DNA of 64,000 bases from JANNOG01 sp031398915. Lineage in GTDB: Bacteria; Actinomycetota; Actinomycetes; Actinomycetales; JBBAYJ01. Positions 49,010-58,387 of this stretch are shown in pieces. Below the pieces are notes generated by a model. That model had not been told where the DNA came from and did not search any database. It saw only the letters and a list, made by a program, of their open reading frames with translations. A program made the position numbers and the translations under genes. The DNA is taken from positions 32,053-96,052 of the forward strand of contig JANNOG010000088.1 in assembly GCA_031398915.1 (NCBI GenBank). The letters are read 5' to 3'. Within the stretch, counting starts at the first letter, position 1; each line of letters opens with the position of its first letter.

Positions 49010-51340
49010 TCAGTGGGGCAGCGCCAGCCGGGGGACGCGGGACTCGGTCCGCCAGGTCTCGATCGGCCAGCGCGCCTTGCGGGCCTCGCGGTACAGCGTG
49101 ACGTCAGGGCTGACCGCCGTGGGCAGGCCGACCGCCTTGAGCAGCGGCAGATCCGAGTGCGAGTCGGCGTAGCCGTAGGCGATCGACAGGTCCGCCCCGG
49201 CCAGGCTGGCATAGCGGCGCAGCCAGGCCGCTCGCGCCTCACCGACCAACGGGGGTCGCGACAGGAAGCCGGTGCACACGCCCCGGTCGTCCACGGCCAG
49301 TTCGGCGGCCACGATCTCGTCGAACAACGGTGCCAGGGGACGGGTCAGCGGCTGGATCGCGCCGGTGATCAACACGGTGCGGTGCCCGGCCGCCCGGTGC
49401 TCGCGGACCCGCCGGATGGCCGCCCCGCTGACCCGCTGCAGGACGTGCGTGGTCAGCGACTCGTCGACGAACGCCTCCAGCTCACGCAGGTCGGCGCCCT
49501 TGTACCCGCGGTAGGCCGCCCGCAGCAGCCCGCCCCGATCGTTGCGCTCGGCGGACAGGAAGCCGGGCAGGCGTCGCGCCATCGTCAGAACCTCGCGTGC
49601 CCGCCCGGCGGTCGACTGCTCGGGCAGCTTCAACCACAGGAAGGTTTCGAGGATGTTCGACGACATCAGCGTGCCGTCCATGTCGAACACCGCCAGCACC
49701 GGCGGCGCCGACAGCGCCAGGTCTGATCCCGCGGCCGCCGCGGCGGCGGTGTCGGCGCCGGGATCGCGCCGGGTCAGGGCGCGGGGCTTGGGATCACCCG
49801 TGGTGCGGCGCTTTCGCCTGATCACGTCGTAGTCGCGGACCGCCTTGGTCACTGCCGGGCAGTGGATCTCGACGAGGTATTCGCGCCAGTCCACGATGGC
49901 GGTGTCGAAGCCCCACAGGTCGGTGTCGGCCGGATCCAGGGCGTGGTGCAGGGCCAACGTGTTGTCGTCGACGAAGTGCAGTTCCGTCTGGGTGTAGGCC
50001 CGGTACAGGTCCATGTACCGGCGCAGGAAGTCGATCCGCCGCTTCTGCAGGTCGAGGTTGCGAGCGATCGACCGGATCCGATCCGATCGCGGTGCGAACG
50101 ACAGCGCCTTCTCGGCCAGGCGATGGGCCTGCTCGGCGCGTACGAGGCTCCGCTCGACCCGTGCTGCTCCGGGGTACTGCCATTCGGGTAGCCGCACTGC
50201 ACCCTTGGCGTCCATGTCGAACGGGTGCCGTGAGAAGTAGTCGCTGACGTTGCGTTCGAGGTCACGGAAGGTCAGGGGGTTGCGCGCGCCGCTGGACAGG
50301 TGGAAGTAGGCGGGCGCGCCGACGGGTGGCGGATTGGCCGCACACGCCACGATCGAGTTGACCACCAGGTCGATCGGCACGATGTCGACGACCGAGTCGG
50401 GGGCGGCCGGGAAGTCGGGCATCTCGCCGCGGCCGTACGCCAAGATGATCGGCTCGGCCATCTTGAACCCCTCGATCCACCCGGGGTAGGGCGTCTTGAG
50501 GGCGGACTCGATGATGCTGGGCCGATACACCGTGGTGGGGATCACCGGTCCCGTCATCTGCTCGACCACTCGCTCACCCAGCGCCTTGGTGAACGTGTAG
50601 GCGTCCGTCCACCCCAGCGTCCGGGCGCGCTCGGCACCTGCGGCCTTGCGCTGCTTGGACACCCAGTCGATGCGCTTGGCCTCGGCGGCGTCGGCGACGG
50701 TCAGCGGACCTGCCCGGTTGTGGTCGCGCTCGGCCTCGGCCATGAACCTCGACAAGACCGCGGGGGTGCGTGAGGAGTCCTCGATCCGCTCGGAGAGTCG
50801 CTTGGCTGCGGCCAGCTCGACCCGCCAGTCGACGGCGTGCTCGATCGAGGCTTCGGGCACGGGTCCCCGGCGTCGCCCGCCGACGTAGGCCGTCGAGACG
50901 TGGACGTAGTGCAGCGGTCGATAGCTGCCGTCGGCCAGGCGTGCCGACTCCAACACCCGGTTCAGCAGGGTCTGGACCCCGATCACGTTGGTGGTGAACG
51001 CCTCGTCGATGAACGGGTCGAACGACACGTCGCCGGCGCAGTGGACGACCACGTCGAGGTCGTCCGGTAGCACCGGCACATCGCCCAGATCCCCGGACAC
51101 GACGCTGATGCGCTCGCTGACCGCCCCCGCGGGCAGATCCGCGAAGACCGGCTTGTTGACCAGCCCGGCTATCCGGTCCTCGGCCGGCTGACCGGACTTG
51201 GGCCGGACCAGCACGGCCACCCGGCAATCGGGGATGTCGCGCAGGAGTCGCAGCAGCAGAGCCTCGCCGACGAAGCCCGTCACACCCGTCAGCAGGATGT
51301 GCGTGCCCGCGAGTCGTTCGGCCAGACGCATGTACGGCAT
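49010..51340 (-). CDS. Fatty acyl-CoA reductase-like SDR fused to HAD-IB hydrolase
   Basis: A 776-residue two-domain protein. Residues 1 to about 370 form an extended SDR of the fatty acyl reductase group: LLTGVTGFVGEALLLRLLRD (GxxGFxG), YVHVSTAYV and the catalytic YTFTK. A linker region resembling the FAR C-terminal domain follows. The last 210 residues form a SerB-like HAD-IB phosphatase (FDMDGTLMSSN, then VLITGAIQPL and YGYADSHSDLPLL). This fusion occurs in actinobacteria and may make or modify acyl aldehydes or alcohols. The HAD substrate is unknown. The ATG at 51340 is preferred, because the longer upstream frame covers the DUF1206 gene. Confidence 0.85.
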   Translation of the reverse strand: MPYMRLAERLAGTHILLTGVTGFVGEALLLRLLRDIPDCRVAVLVRPKSGQPAEDRIAGLVNKPVFADLPAGAVSERISVVSGDLGDVPVLPDDLDVVVHCAGDVSFDPFIDEAFTTNVIGVQTLLNRVLESARLADGSYRPLHYVHVSTAYVGGRRRGPVPEASIEHAVDWRVELAAAKRLSERIEDSSRTPAVLSRFMAEAERDHNRAGPLTVADAAEAKRIDWVSKQRKAAGAERARTLGWTDAYTFTKALGERVVEQMTGPVIPTTVYRPSIIESALKTPYPGWIEGFKMAEPIILAYGRGEMPDFPAAPDSVVDIVPIDLVVNSIVACAANPPPVGAPAYFHLSSGARNPLTFRDLERNVSDYFSRHPFDMDAKGAVRLPEWQYPGAARVERSLVRAEQAHRLAEKALSFAPRSDRIRSIARNLDLQKRRIDFLRRYMDLYRAYTQTELHFVDDNTLALHHALDPADTDLWGFDTAIVDWREYLVEIHCPAVTKAVRDYDVIRRKRRTTGDPKPRALTRRDPGADTAAAAAAGSDLALSAPPVLAVFDMDGTLMSSNILETFLWLKLPEQSTAGRAREVLTMARRLPGFLSAERNDRGGLLRAAYRGYKGADLRELEAFVDESLTTHVLQRVSGAAIRRVREHRAAGHRTVLITGAIQPLTRPLAPLFDEIVAAELAVDDRGVCTGFLSRPPLVGEARAAWLRRYASLAGADLSIAYGYADSHSDLPLLKAVGLPTAVSPDVTLYREARKARWPIETWRTESRVPRLALPH

Positions 51341-51460
51341 CCAACCATCCCCGTCTTCGATGCCGGACACCCCGAGCGTGACCTGGTTCCGCCGGACTGG
51401 CATCGCCGGGCCACAGAATTTCGAGATGCCGTTCGCGCGTTCTACCTCTACTAATGGGTC

Positions 51461-52243
51461 ATGTCCTCTCCGGTGTCCACGCATGAAGCATCTCGTTGGG
51501 CACTGCGCGCCGGCCGGGCCGGCGTCGCCGCACAGGGTTTGCTGTACGTGGTCTTCGCCTGGATAGCCGGGCAGATCGCTTTGTCGGGCGGCAGTGAATC
51601 CGAGGCCAGCAGCGGCGGCGCGCTCGCCACGCTTGCCGCCCAACCGTTCGGATTCGTTCTCCTCGTCGTTCTCGCTCTCGGCTTTGCGGCGTACATCGCC
51701 TGGCAGGTGTTCGAGCTGACCGGAAAGGGCCTGCAGGGTCCGTCGACGGTCAACCGCGTCAAGGCCGCCGCGATGGCGACGGTCGGTGTGGTCCTGCTCG
51801 TCACGACGATCCGCGTGCTCGCCCAGGGATCTGCGCCGGAAGGCGGCGAAGAGGAGGCGACGTCCACCGTGCTCGCGTGGCCAGGTGGTCGGGTGCTCGT
51901 CGGGCTGGTGGGGCTCGCAATCATCGGGCTCGCCGGTTACCTGGTCGTCCGGGGCTTCCGGGGGAAGATCCGGGAGAAGTTGACGGCCGGCGTCTCGCAG
52001 TGGCTGATCCGCCTCGGCCAGTTCGGGGATGTCGCCCGCGGTGCCGCCTTCGCCACCATCGGTGTCCTGCTGGTCACCGCCGCCGTGACCTACGACTCCG
52101 AGACAGCCGGCGGTCTCGATGCGGCCCTCGGTGCGTTGCGTGAACAGCCCTTCGGCCCGTACCTGGTGTTCGCGGTGGCACTGGGACTGGGCGCGTGGGG
52201 TGTCTTCTGCGTCCTCACGGCCCGCCATCACCGCGAGGCGTGA
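51461..52243 (+). CDS. DUF1206 membrane protein
   Basis: A 260-residue membrane protein with six hydrophobic helices arranged as three repeated helix pairs, the DUF1206 pattern. Each repeat begins with an RxGxxAxGLLY/RxGxVARGAAF-type segment (RAGRAGVAAQGLLYVVFAWI, and RLGQFGDVARGAAFATIGVL in the third). The function of the family is unknown. It is the first of a run of plus-strand genes leading to fba. Confidence 0.88.
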   Translation: MSSPVSTHEASRWALRAGRAGVAAQGLLYVVFAWIAGQIALSGGSESEASSGGALATLAAQPFGFVLLVVLALGFAAYIAWQVFELTGKGLQGPSTVNRVKAAAMATVGVVLLVTTIRVLAQGSAPEGGEEEATSTVLAWPGGRVLVGLVGLAIIGLAGYLVVRGFRGKIREKLTAGVSQWLIRLGQFGDVARGAAFATIGVLLVTAAVTYDSETAGGLDAALGALREQPFGPYLVFAVALGLGAWGVFCVLTARHHREA

Positions 52244-52288
52244 CAGGATCGGCGCCGCAGTCATCAATGTGCGCATCGAGGAGTCGTC

Positions 52289-53320
52289 ATGCCCATCGCC
52301 ACGCCCGAGAGCTACGCCGAGATGTTGAACCGGGCCAAGGACGGTGCGTTCGCCTACCCGGCGATCAACGTCACGTCCTCACAGACCCTCAATGCCGCGA
52401 TCCGCGGGTTCGCCGAGGCCCAGAGTGACGGGATCGTCCAGGTCTCGACCGGCGGTGGCGAGTACCTGTCCGGACCCACGGTCAAGAACATGGTCTCCGG
52501 TGCCACGGCGCTCGCGCTCTACGCCGAAGAGGTAGCCAAGAACTACGACGTCACCATCGCCCTCCACACCGACCACTGCCCCAAGGACAAGCTCGACTCG
52601 TTCGTCCGGCCCTTGCTGGCTCTCAGCACCGAGCGGGTTCGCGCCGGCCAGGGACCCCTGTTCCAGTCGCACATGTGGGACGGCTCGGCCGTGCCGCTGG
52701 ACGAGAACCTCGACATCGCCCGCGAACTGCTGGCAGCGTGCGCGGCGGCCAAGGTCGTTCTGGAGGTCGAGATCGGTGTCGTCGGCGGCGAGGAGGACGG
52801 CGTCGACAACGAGATCAACGAGAAGCTGTACACGACCGCCGAGGACGCGATTGCGACCTACGAGGCGCTGGGCCTCGGCGAGAACGGTGTGTACATGTCC
52901 GCGCTCACCTTCGGCAACGTGCACGGCGTCTACAAGCCGGGCAACGTCAAGCTACGCCCCGAGATCCTCCGCGAGTGTCAGGACGCCGTCGCCGCCAAGG
53001 CCGGCCGACCTGCCGGCTCGAAGCCGCTGCTGCTGGTGTTCCACGGCGGGTCGGGATCGTTGCCGCAGGAGATCTCGGACGCCGTCGACTACGGCTGCGT
53101 CAAGATGAACATCGACACGGACACGCAGTACGCCTTCACCCGACCCGTGGTCGAACACATGATGAAGAACTACGACGGCGTCCTCAAGATCGATGGCGAG
53201 GTCGGCAACAAGAAGGCCTACGACCCCCGGGCGTGGGGCAAATCCGCCGAGGCGGGCCTGGCTGCCCGAGTCGTCGAGGCCTGCAAGGACCTGCGCAGTG
53301 CCGGGACCCGCCTCTCATGA
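52289..53320 (+). CDS. fba: Class II fructose-bisphosphate aldolase
   Basis: A 343-residue zinc aldolase that splits fructose-1,6-bisphosphate to DHAP and glyceraldehyde-3-P. It has the class II signatures HTDHCPKDKLDSFVRPL (zinc-binding His) and LEVEIGVVGGEEDG, the second-site TFGNVHGVYKPGNVKL, and the phosphate-binding FHGGSGSLPQEI. A GAGGAG ribosome-binding site precedes the ATG. The stop overlaps the DUF3151 gene (ATGA), the standard actinobacterial arrangement. Confidence 0.97.
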   Translation: MPIATPESYAEMLNRAKDGAFAYPAINVTSSQTLNAAIRGFAEAQSDGIVQVSTGGGEYLSGPTVKNMVSGATALALYAEEVAKNYDVTIALHTDHCPKDKLDSFVRPLLALSTERVRAGQGPLFQSHMWDGSAVPLDENLDIARELLAACAAAKVVLEVEIGVVGGEEDGVDNEINEKLYTTAEDAIATYEALGLGENGVYMSALTFGNVHGVYKPGNVKLRPEILRECQDAVAAKAGRPAGSKPLLLVFHGGSGSLPQEISDAVDYGCVKMNIDTDTQYAFTRPVVEHMMKNYDGVLKIDGEVGNKKAYDPRAWGKSAEAGLAARVVEACKDLRSAGTRLS

Positions 53321-53808
53321 GCAGCATGGGGCACGTCGGCGTCGACCTGCTGGGCGGCATTCCGGAGACGTTGCTGCCGGTTGCCGACTCCGACATCGTG
53401 GCGGCGGCGCTGGTCGCCGGTGCGGATCCGGCCACCGTGGCGGCGCGACACCCCTCCACCAGCCTGGCCTGGGCCGTCCTGGCGGAGAGTTCGCTGCTGC
53501 ACGACCCGGCTGACGGCAGCGGGACTGAAGGGTCGGACCTCGGTGGTTTCGACGCCACGGTGGCCGCATACGCCTACGCGCGGGTCGGCTACCACCGTGG
53601 TTTGGACGCGCTGCGCCGCGCCGGCTGGAAGGGCGCGGGCCCCGTCCCGTGGCGCCACGAGCCCAACAGAGGGTTCCTGCGCTGTCTTCGGGCGCTGGCC
53701 ATTGCTGCGGAACGAATCGAGGAGGAGGAGGAGGCACGCCGCTGCCGTGACTTCCTCGTCGGGTGTGACCCCACAATTCCCGAACGCATCGAGCGAGCCT
53801 CTGCATGA
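53317..53808 (+). CDS. DUF3151 domain protein
   Basis: A 163-residue soluble protein of the actinobacterial DUF3151 family, recognised by HPSTSLAWAVLAE, the helix AYAYARVGYHRGLDALRRAGWKG and WRHEPNRGFLRCLRALA. It is mostly helical, somewhat TPR-like, and ends in an acidic helix with Cys residues. No function is established. It is conserved next to fba across Actinomycetia and here overlaps fba by 4 bases and the oxidase gene by 4 bases. Confidence 0.9.
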   Translation: MSSMGHVGVDLLGGIPETLLPVADSDIVAAALVAGADPATVAARHPSTSLAWAVLAESSLLHDPADGSGTEGSDLGGFDATVAAYAYARVGYHRGLDALRRAGWKGAGPVPWRHEPNRGFLRCLRALAIAAERIEEEEEARRCRDFLVGCDPTIPERIERASA

Positions 53809-55052
53809 ATCACTCGACCACGGAAGCCGGCGCGTCCATGGCGCGCCGGCTGCCCCGCTGGTCCGAGGTCACACCATTACTGGGCCTACGCCCACCCGCC
53901 ATCGGGCTGAACGCGCGCCTGGCGGCGGCCGCGACAATCGGCGACGTCCGGCTCATGGCGTTGAGTCGGGCGCCCCGGTCGGTCTTCGACTACACCGACG
54001 GTGCGGCCGGTAACGGGTCAAGTCTGTTCCGCTCGCGCAGGGCGTTCGCCGACGTGCAATTCCTGCCCGAGGTCCTGCACGACGTGTCTCACGTCGACCT
54101 CTCGACGAACATCCTCGGCCGTTCGGCGGCGATGCCACTGGTACTGGGGCCGACGGGCTTCACCCGGATGATGCACACAGCGGGCGAATCGGCGGTGGTG
54201 CGCGCCGCCTACGCCGCCGGCCTGCCGTACGCCCTGTCGACAGTCGGGACCACGTCCCCCGAGGAATTGCAGGCGGCTGTTCCCGCGGCTGCCCGTCGTT
54301 GGTTCCAGTTGTACATGTGGCGTGATCGAGACCGGGTGGACGAATTGCTCGCGCGCGTTCGTGGGGCGGGTTTCGAGGCGTTGGTCCTGACCGTCGACAC
54401 GCCGGTAGCCGGCGAACGGTTGCGCGATGTCCGCAACGGCCTGACCATTCCGCCTCGGCTCTCGCTCCAGACCCTGCTGGACATGTCCACTCATCCGGCC
54501 TGGTGGTTCGACGTCCTCAGTACCCCGCCGCTCGAATTCGCCACGTTCTCGTCGTTCGACGGGACCGTCGCAGAATTGATCGACGCGATGTTCGACCCGG
54601 CCATCACCTACGACGAATTGGCCTGGCTTCGGGAACGCTGGGCGGGACCTCTGATCGTGAAGGGGATCCAGACGCCGCAGGACGCCGCCCGGATCGCCGA
54701 CCACGGTGTCGAGGCAATCGTCCTGTCCAACCACGGCGGGCGCCAGCTGGATCGTGGCGCGCCGATGTTGCTGGTCCTGCCGGAGGTCGTGCGCGCCGTC
54801 GACGGTCGGGCCGAGGTGTACATCGACGGCGGGGTCACCGACGGCGCCGACATCGTCGCGGCGGTGGCGAGCGGGGCCACCGCCGTGTCGATCGGGCGGG
54901 CGTACCTGTACGGCTTGATGGCGGGTGGTGAGGCCGGCGTGCGCCGGGTTCTCGACATCCTGCGGACCCAGACCACGCGCACCATGCAACTGCTGGGCGT
55001 CACCTCCGTTGCCGAACTGACGCCGGATCACGTCCGGCTGCCCAGCCGTTGA
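53805..55052 (+). CDS. FMN-dependent alpha-hydroxyacid oxidase/dehydrogenase
   Basis: A 415-residue member of the lactate/glycolate oxidase family. The FMN-binding barrel shows PLVLGPTGFTRMMH, WFQLYMWRD, LVLTVDTPVAGERLRDVRNG, and the signature SNHGGRQLDRGAP with the catalytic His and Arg. IDGGVTDGADIVAAVASGATAVSIGRAYLYG binds the FMN phosphate. It should oxidise an L-2-hydroxyacid such as lactate. The electron acceptor cannot be told. It overlaps DUF3151 by 4 bases, so it belongs to the fba transcription unit. Confidence 0.92.
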   Translation: MNHSTTEAGASMARRLPRWSEVTPLLGLRPPAIGLNARLAAAATIGDVRLMALSRAPRSVFDYTDGAAGNGSSLFRSRRAFADVQFLPEVLHDVSHVDLSTNILGRSAAMPLVLGPTGFTRMMHTAGESAVVRAAYAAGLPYALSTVGTTSPEELQAAVPAAARRWFQLYMWRDRDRVDELLARVRGAGFEALVLTVDTPVAGERLRDVRNGLTIPPRLSLQTLLDMSTHPAWWFDVLSTPPLEFATFSSFDGTVAELIDAMFDPAITYDELAWLRERWAGPLIVKGIQTPQDAARIADHGVEAIVLSNHGGRQLDRGAPMLLVLPEVVRAVDGRAEVYIDGGVTDGADIVAAVASGATAVSIGRAYLYGLMAGGEAGVRRVLDILRTQTTRTMQLLGVTSVAELTPDHVRLPSR

Positions 55053-55068
55053 GCGGGACGGACTCGCC

Positions 55069-55884
55069 TCACCCCAGATCCGCTTCGACCTGGGCCTTCC
55101 ATTCGGCCTTGCCGGCCCGCCACTGCTCGTCCAGCAGGCCGCGCTTCCAATAGCCCGACAGCGAGAGGGCGTCACGGGGTACCCCGCGCTCGACCAACAG
55201 GTGACGTCGTAGCGAGCGCATCGCCGTGGCCTCACCGTGGACGAAGGCGTGCACCTGCCCCGGGGGGAAGTCCAGCGCCCGTACCGCGTCGGTCAGGGCC
55301 TCGGTGAGGACCCCGGCGTCAGCCGAGTCCCGGTGGACCCAGGTGAGGTGCACAGTGCCCGGGCTGTCGAGTTCGAGCTCGTCGGCCGGGCCGTCGACCT
55401 CGACGACCACGTACGCGGGCACGCCGGGCCTGACACGCGCCAGCGAGGCGCCGATCGCGGGCAGCGCGGCTTCGTCCCCGACGAACAGGTGCCAATCGGC
55501 CTGCGGGTCCGGGCTGTAGTCACCGCCGGGGCCCATCAGGTCGATCTCGTCACCGGGCTGCGCGGACGCCGCCCACGGTCCGGCCAGGCCTCGATCGCCG
55601 TGGACGACGAAGTCGATGGTCACTTCGAGGCGGTCCGGGTCCCAGGCGCGCACCGTGTAGGCCCTCGTCGTCCGGCGTGGTGCCGGGTCGGTGGCGCTCG
55701 GTGCGTCGAACAGCAGCTTCACGTAGTGGTCGGTGTGCGCCCCGATGGGCAGTCCTCGGAGGTCTTCACCGGTCAGCACCACACGAATCATCGACGGGGC
55801 GAGACGCCGGGTGGACACCACCCGGGTGCGCAGGGTCGGCCGCTGGGGTCTCGCGGCCGGCTCGGTTGCGGTTCGGTCATTCAC
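55069..55884 (-). CDS. Siderophore-interacting protein (ferric-siderophore reductase-like)
   Basis: A 271-residue FAD-binding protein of the SIP/ViuB family. The flavin motif RAYTVRAWD (RxYT), the phosphate region GPGGDYSP and LFVGDEAALPAIGASL, and the C-terminal SLSGYWKRGL are all present. It reduces ferric siderophores in the cytoplasm using NAD(P)H or ferredoxin. The GTG at 55884 is chosen because the family begins shortly before the RTRVVSTRRLAPSMIRVVLTG region. No siderophore gene lies nearby. It is divergent from the FAD amine-oxidase-like gene. Confidence 0.9.
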   Translation of the reverse strand: MNDRTATEPAARPQRPTLRTRVVSTRRLAPSMIRVVLTGEDLRGLPIGAHTDHYVKLLFDAPSATDPAPRRTTRAYTVRAWDPDRLEVTIDFVVHGDRGLAGPWAASAQPGDEIDLMGPGGDYSPDPQADWHLFVGDEAALPAIGASLARVRPGVPAYVVVEVDGPADELELDSPGTVHLTWVHRDSADAGVLTEALTDAVRALDFPPGQVHAFVHGEATAMRSLRRHLLVERGVPRDALSLSGYWKRGLLDEQWRAGKAEWKAQVEADLG

Positions 55885-55964
55885 CGTCCAACGGTAACCG
55901 GCTGCCTCCACCGTGCCCGGGTCCGGACGCCGCCGCCGCCGACGGCCCAGGGCAGACTGCGCGG

Positions 55965-57050
55965 GTGATCGTGGTCGTGGGTGCGGGCATTGCCGGGGTG
56001 GCATGTGCAAGGGCGCTGGTCGATGCCGGCCGACAGGTGCAGGTGCTCGACCGGGGGCGGCGGATCGGCGGCCGTCTGGCCCGCCGCAGCGTCACGGCCT
56101 GGGACAACGGTGGAGCCGCGACCGGCGAACCACACGTGGTGGATGTCGGGGCGTCGTACCTGACGGTCACCGATCCCCGCTTCGCCACCGTCGTTCGAGA
56201 CTGGGTGGACCGTGGCCTAGCACGCACCTGGAGCGACCGGTTCCACGTCCGCGATGCCACCGGGTGGCACGGCCCCAAGGTCGGACCCATGCGCTACGGA
56301 ACGGCTGACGGCCTGCGGAGCCTGGTCGAGGACCTCGCCATCGGTCTCGACGTGGCACACCCGTGCGACGTCAGCGCCGTCCGAGCACGCAGCGCCCCGG
56401 CCGCGGGCAGCGTCGTCCCGGCCGCGGGCAGCGTCCCGGCCGCGAGTGAGGCGAGCGATAGCGGTGGGTGGCTGGTCGACGTCGTCGGCGGGCCTTCGAT
56501 CGAGGCGGATGCGGTCGTCGTCGCCGCACCGGACCCGCAGGCCGCGCGAATCATGCCGCCGGCCATCGCGGAGGGGATGTATCCCGCGGGTCCGTGGCCA
56601 TGGGATCCGGTCGTCGCCGTCGCCGCAGCCTGGCCGACCCGCTGGTGGGACGACGACGCCGGCTTCGACGGAGTGTTCGTCAACGACGACCCGGTGATCA
56701 CGTGGATCGCCGACGACGGTCGTCGTCGCGGGGACGGCGCCCCGGTGCTGGTGGCACACAGCACTCCGGCGGCGGCGGCGGCGTGGCTGAGCGACCCCGA
56801 GCAGGCCCTCGAACCCGTGGTGGCCGCCATCGGCCGAGCCTTCGGTCGCGCGGTACCGCCGTTCATCTGGTCGCACGTCCAGCGGTGGGGTCTGTCGCAA
56901 TCGCGACGCGAACGCCCGGCTCCGCCGTATCTGCTGCACCCCTCACTGCTCGGCGTGTGCGGCGACGCATGGGGCGAGCGATCCAGCGTCGAGGGCGCCT
57001 GGTTGTCCGGGACGCGGTTGGGCGCGGAACTCGCGCGCTTGCTGGTCTAG
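55965..57050 (+). CDS. FAD-dependent amine-oxidase/renalase-like protein
   Basis: A 361-residue flavoprotein opening with the dinucleotide-binding motif VVVGAGIAGVACARALVDAG and the second motif RIGGRLARR. The C-terminal segment GVCGDAWGERSSVEGAWLSGTRL contacts FAD. The pattern fits NAD(P)/FAD oxidoreductases of the renalase-like group, with unknown substrate. A short Ala/Gly/Ser repeat (SAPAAGSVVPAAGSVPAASE, about residues 145-165) is a lineage-specific insertion. The GTG at 55965 is immediately before the nucleotide motif. purA begins 9 bases after its stop. Confidence 0.83.
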   Translation: MIVVVGAGIAGVACARALVDAGRQVQVLDRGRRIGGRLARRSVTAWDNGGAATGEPHVVDVGASYLTVTDPRFATVVRDWVDRGLARTWSDRFHVRDATGWHGPKVGPMRYGTADGLRSLVEDLAIGLDVAHPCDVSAVRARSAPAAGSVVPAAGSVPAASEASDSGGWLVDVVGGPSIEADAVVVAAPDPQAARIMPPAIAEGMYPAGPWPWDPVVAVAAAWPTRWWDDDAGFDGVFVNDDPVITWIADDGRRRGDGAPVLVAHSTPAAAAAWLSDPEQALEPVVAAIGRAFGRAVPPFIWSHVQRWGLSQSRRERPAPPYLLHPSLLGVCGDAWGERSSVEGAWLSGTRLGAELARLLV

Positions 57051-57059
57051 CCTGAGCCC

Positions 57060-58346
57060 ATGCCCGCAGTGATCATCGTCGGCGCCCAGTGGGGCGACGA
57101 GGGTAAGGGCAAGGCCACCGACATCCTGGGCGGGCGCGTCGATTACGTCGTGCGCTACCAGGGCGGCAACAACGCCGGTCACACCGTCGTCGTCGGTGAC
57201 GAGTCCTACGCCCTGCACCTGCTGCCCTCGGGCATCCTCACCCCCACCGTGACGCCCGTCATCGGCAACGGCGTCGTCGTCGACCTGCGGGTGCTGTTCG
57301 AGGAGGTGGACGCGCTGAGCGCGCGGGGCGTGGACTGCTCGCGCCTGCTCGTCTCGGCCGACGCCCACATCATCGCGCCCTACCACGTCACGGTCGACAA
57401 GGTCGGCGAGCGCTTCCTCGGCAAGCGGGCGATCGGCACCACGGGTCGCGGGATCGGCCCGACATACGGCGACAAGGTCGGCCGGATCGGCATCAGGGTC
57501 CAGGACCTGTTCGACCCGTCGATTCTGGCCCAGAAGGTCGAGGGTGCACTGCGCCAGAAGAACGAGCTACTTCTCAAGGTGTACAACCGGCGCGCCATTT
57601 CCACCGACGAGGTCGTGACCGAGCTGCTGGGGTTCGCCGAGCGGCTGCGACCCTTCGTCGCCGACACTCGCCTGGTCCTCAACAATGCGCTGGACGCTGG
57701 GGCGATCGTGCTGTTGGAAGGGGGCCAGGGCACTCTGCTGGACGTCGATCACGGCACCTATCCGTTCGTCACCTCGTCCAGCCCCACCGCGGGGGGTGCG
57801 TGCACCGGATCGGGGATCGGGCCGACCCGGATCGACCGGGTGATCGGGATCCTCAAGGCGTACACCACCCGAGTCGGCGCGGGGCCGTTCCCCACAGAGT
57901 TGCTCGACGCCGACGGCGACGCGTTGCGGCGGATCGGTGGTGAGGTCGGGGTCACGACGGGGCGCGACCGTCGATGCGGCTGGTTCGACGCCGTCATCGC
58001 GCGTTACGCCACACGGGTCAACGGGTTCACCGACTACTTCCTGACCAAGCTCGACGTCCTCACCGGGTGGGAGCGCGTGCCGGTGTGTGTGGCCTACGAC
58101 GTGGACGGGGTTCGCCACGACGAGATGCCGATGACCCAAACCGATTTCCACCACGCCACCCCGGTGTACGAGTACCTGGACGGGTGGACCGAGGACCTGA
58201 CGTCGGCGCGGACCTTCGAGGACCTACCCAAGAACGCTCAGGCCTACGTGACGGCCCTCGAGGAGATGTCGCGGTGCCGGATCAGCGCCATCGGCGTCGG
58301 ACAGGACCGCGAGGCCACGATCGTGCGTCATGACCTGCTCACGTGA
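57060..58346 (+). CDS. purA: Adenylosuccinate synthetase
   Basis: A 428-residue GTP-dependent enzyme joining IMP and aspartate on the route to AMP. The N-terminal GAQWGDEGKGKATDIL signature, NNAGHTVV, GTTGRGIGPTYGDK, the GTP-binding region and the C-terminal LTKLDVLTGWE are normal. Length is typical. It follows the FAD protein closely, and purD lies 4 kb downstream in the same direction, though not in one operon. Confidence 0.98.
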   Translation: MPAVIIVGAQWGDEGKGKATDILGGRVDYVVRYQGGNNAGHTVVVGDESYALHLLPSGILTPTVTPVIGNGVVVDLRVLFEEVDALSARGVDCSRLLVSADAHIIAPYHVTVDKVGERFLGKRAIGTTGRGIGPTYGDKVGRIGIRVQDLFDPSILAQKVEGALRQKNELLLKVYNRRAISTDEVVTELLGFAERLRPFVADTRLVLNNALDAGAIVLLEGGQGTLLDVDHGTYPFVTSSSPTAGGACTGSGIGPTRIDRVIGILKAYTTRVGAGPFPTELLDADGDALRRIGGEVGVTTGRDRRCGWFDAVIARYATRVNGFTDYFLTKLDVLTGWERVPVCVAYDVDGVRHDEMPMTQTDFHHATPVYEYLDGWTEDLTSARTFEDLPKNAQAYVTALEEMSRCRISAIGVGQDREATIVRHDLLT

Positions 58347-58387
58347 CGAGGCTCTCGCATGGCTGACGGAATGAGCGAGCAGCCGGG

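Noticed and set aside
48907..49101. A small plus-strand open frame between convergent operons
   Set aside because: It runs through the large hairpin and into the 3' end of the acyl-CoA-reductase gene, with no ribosome-binding site or recognisable domain.
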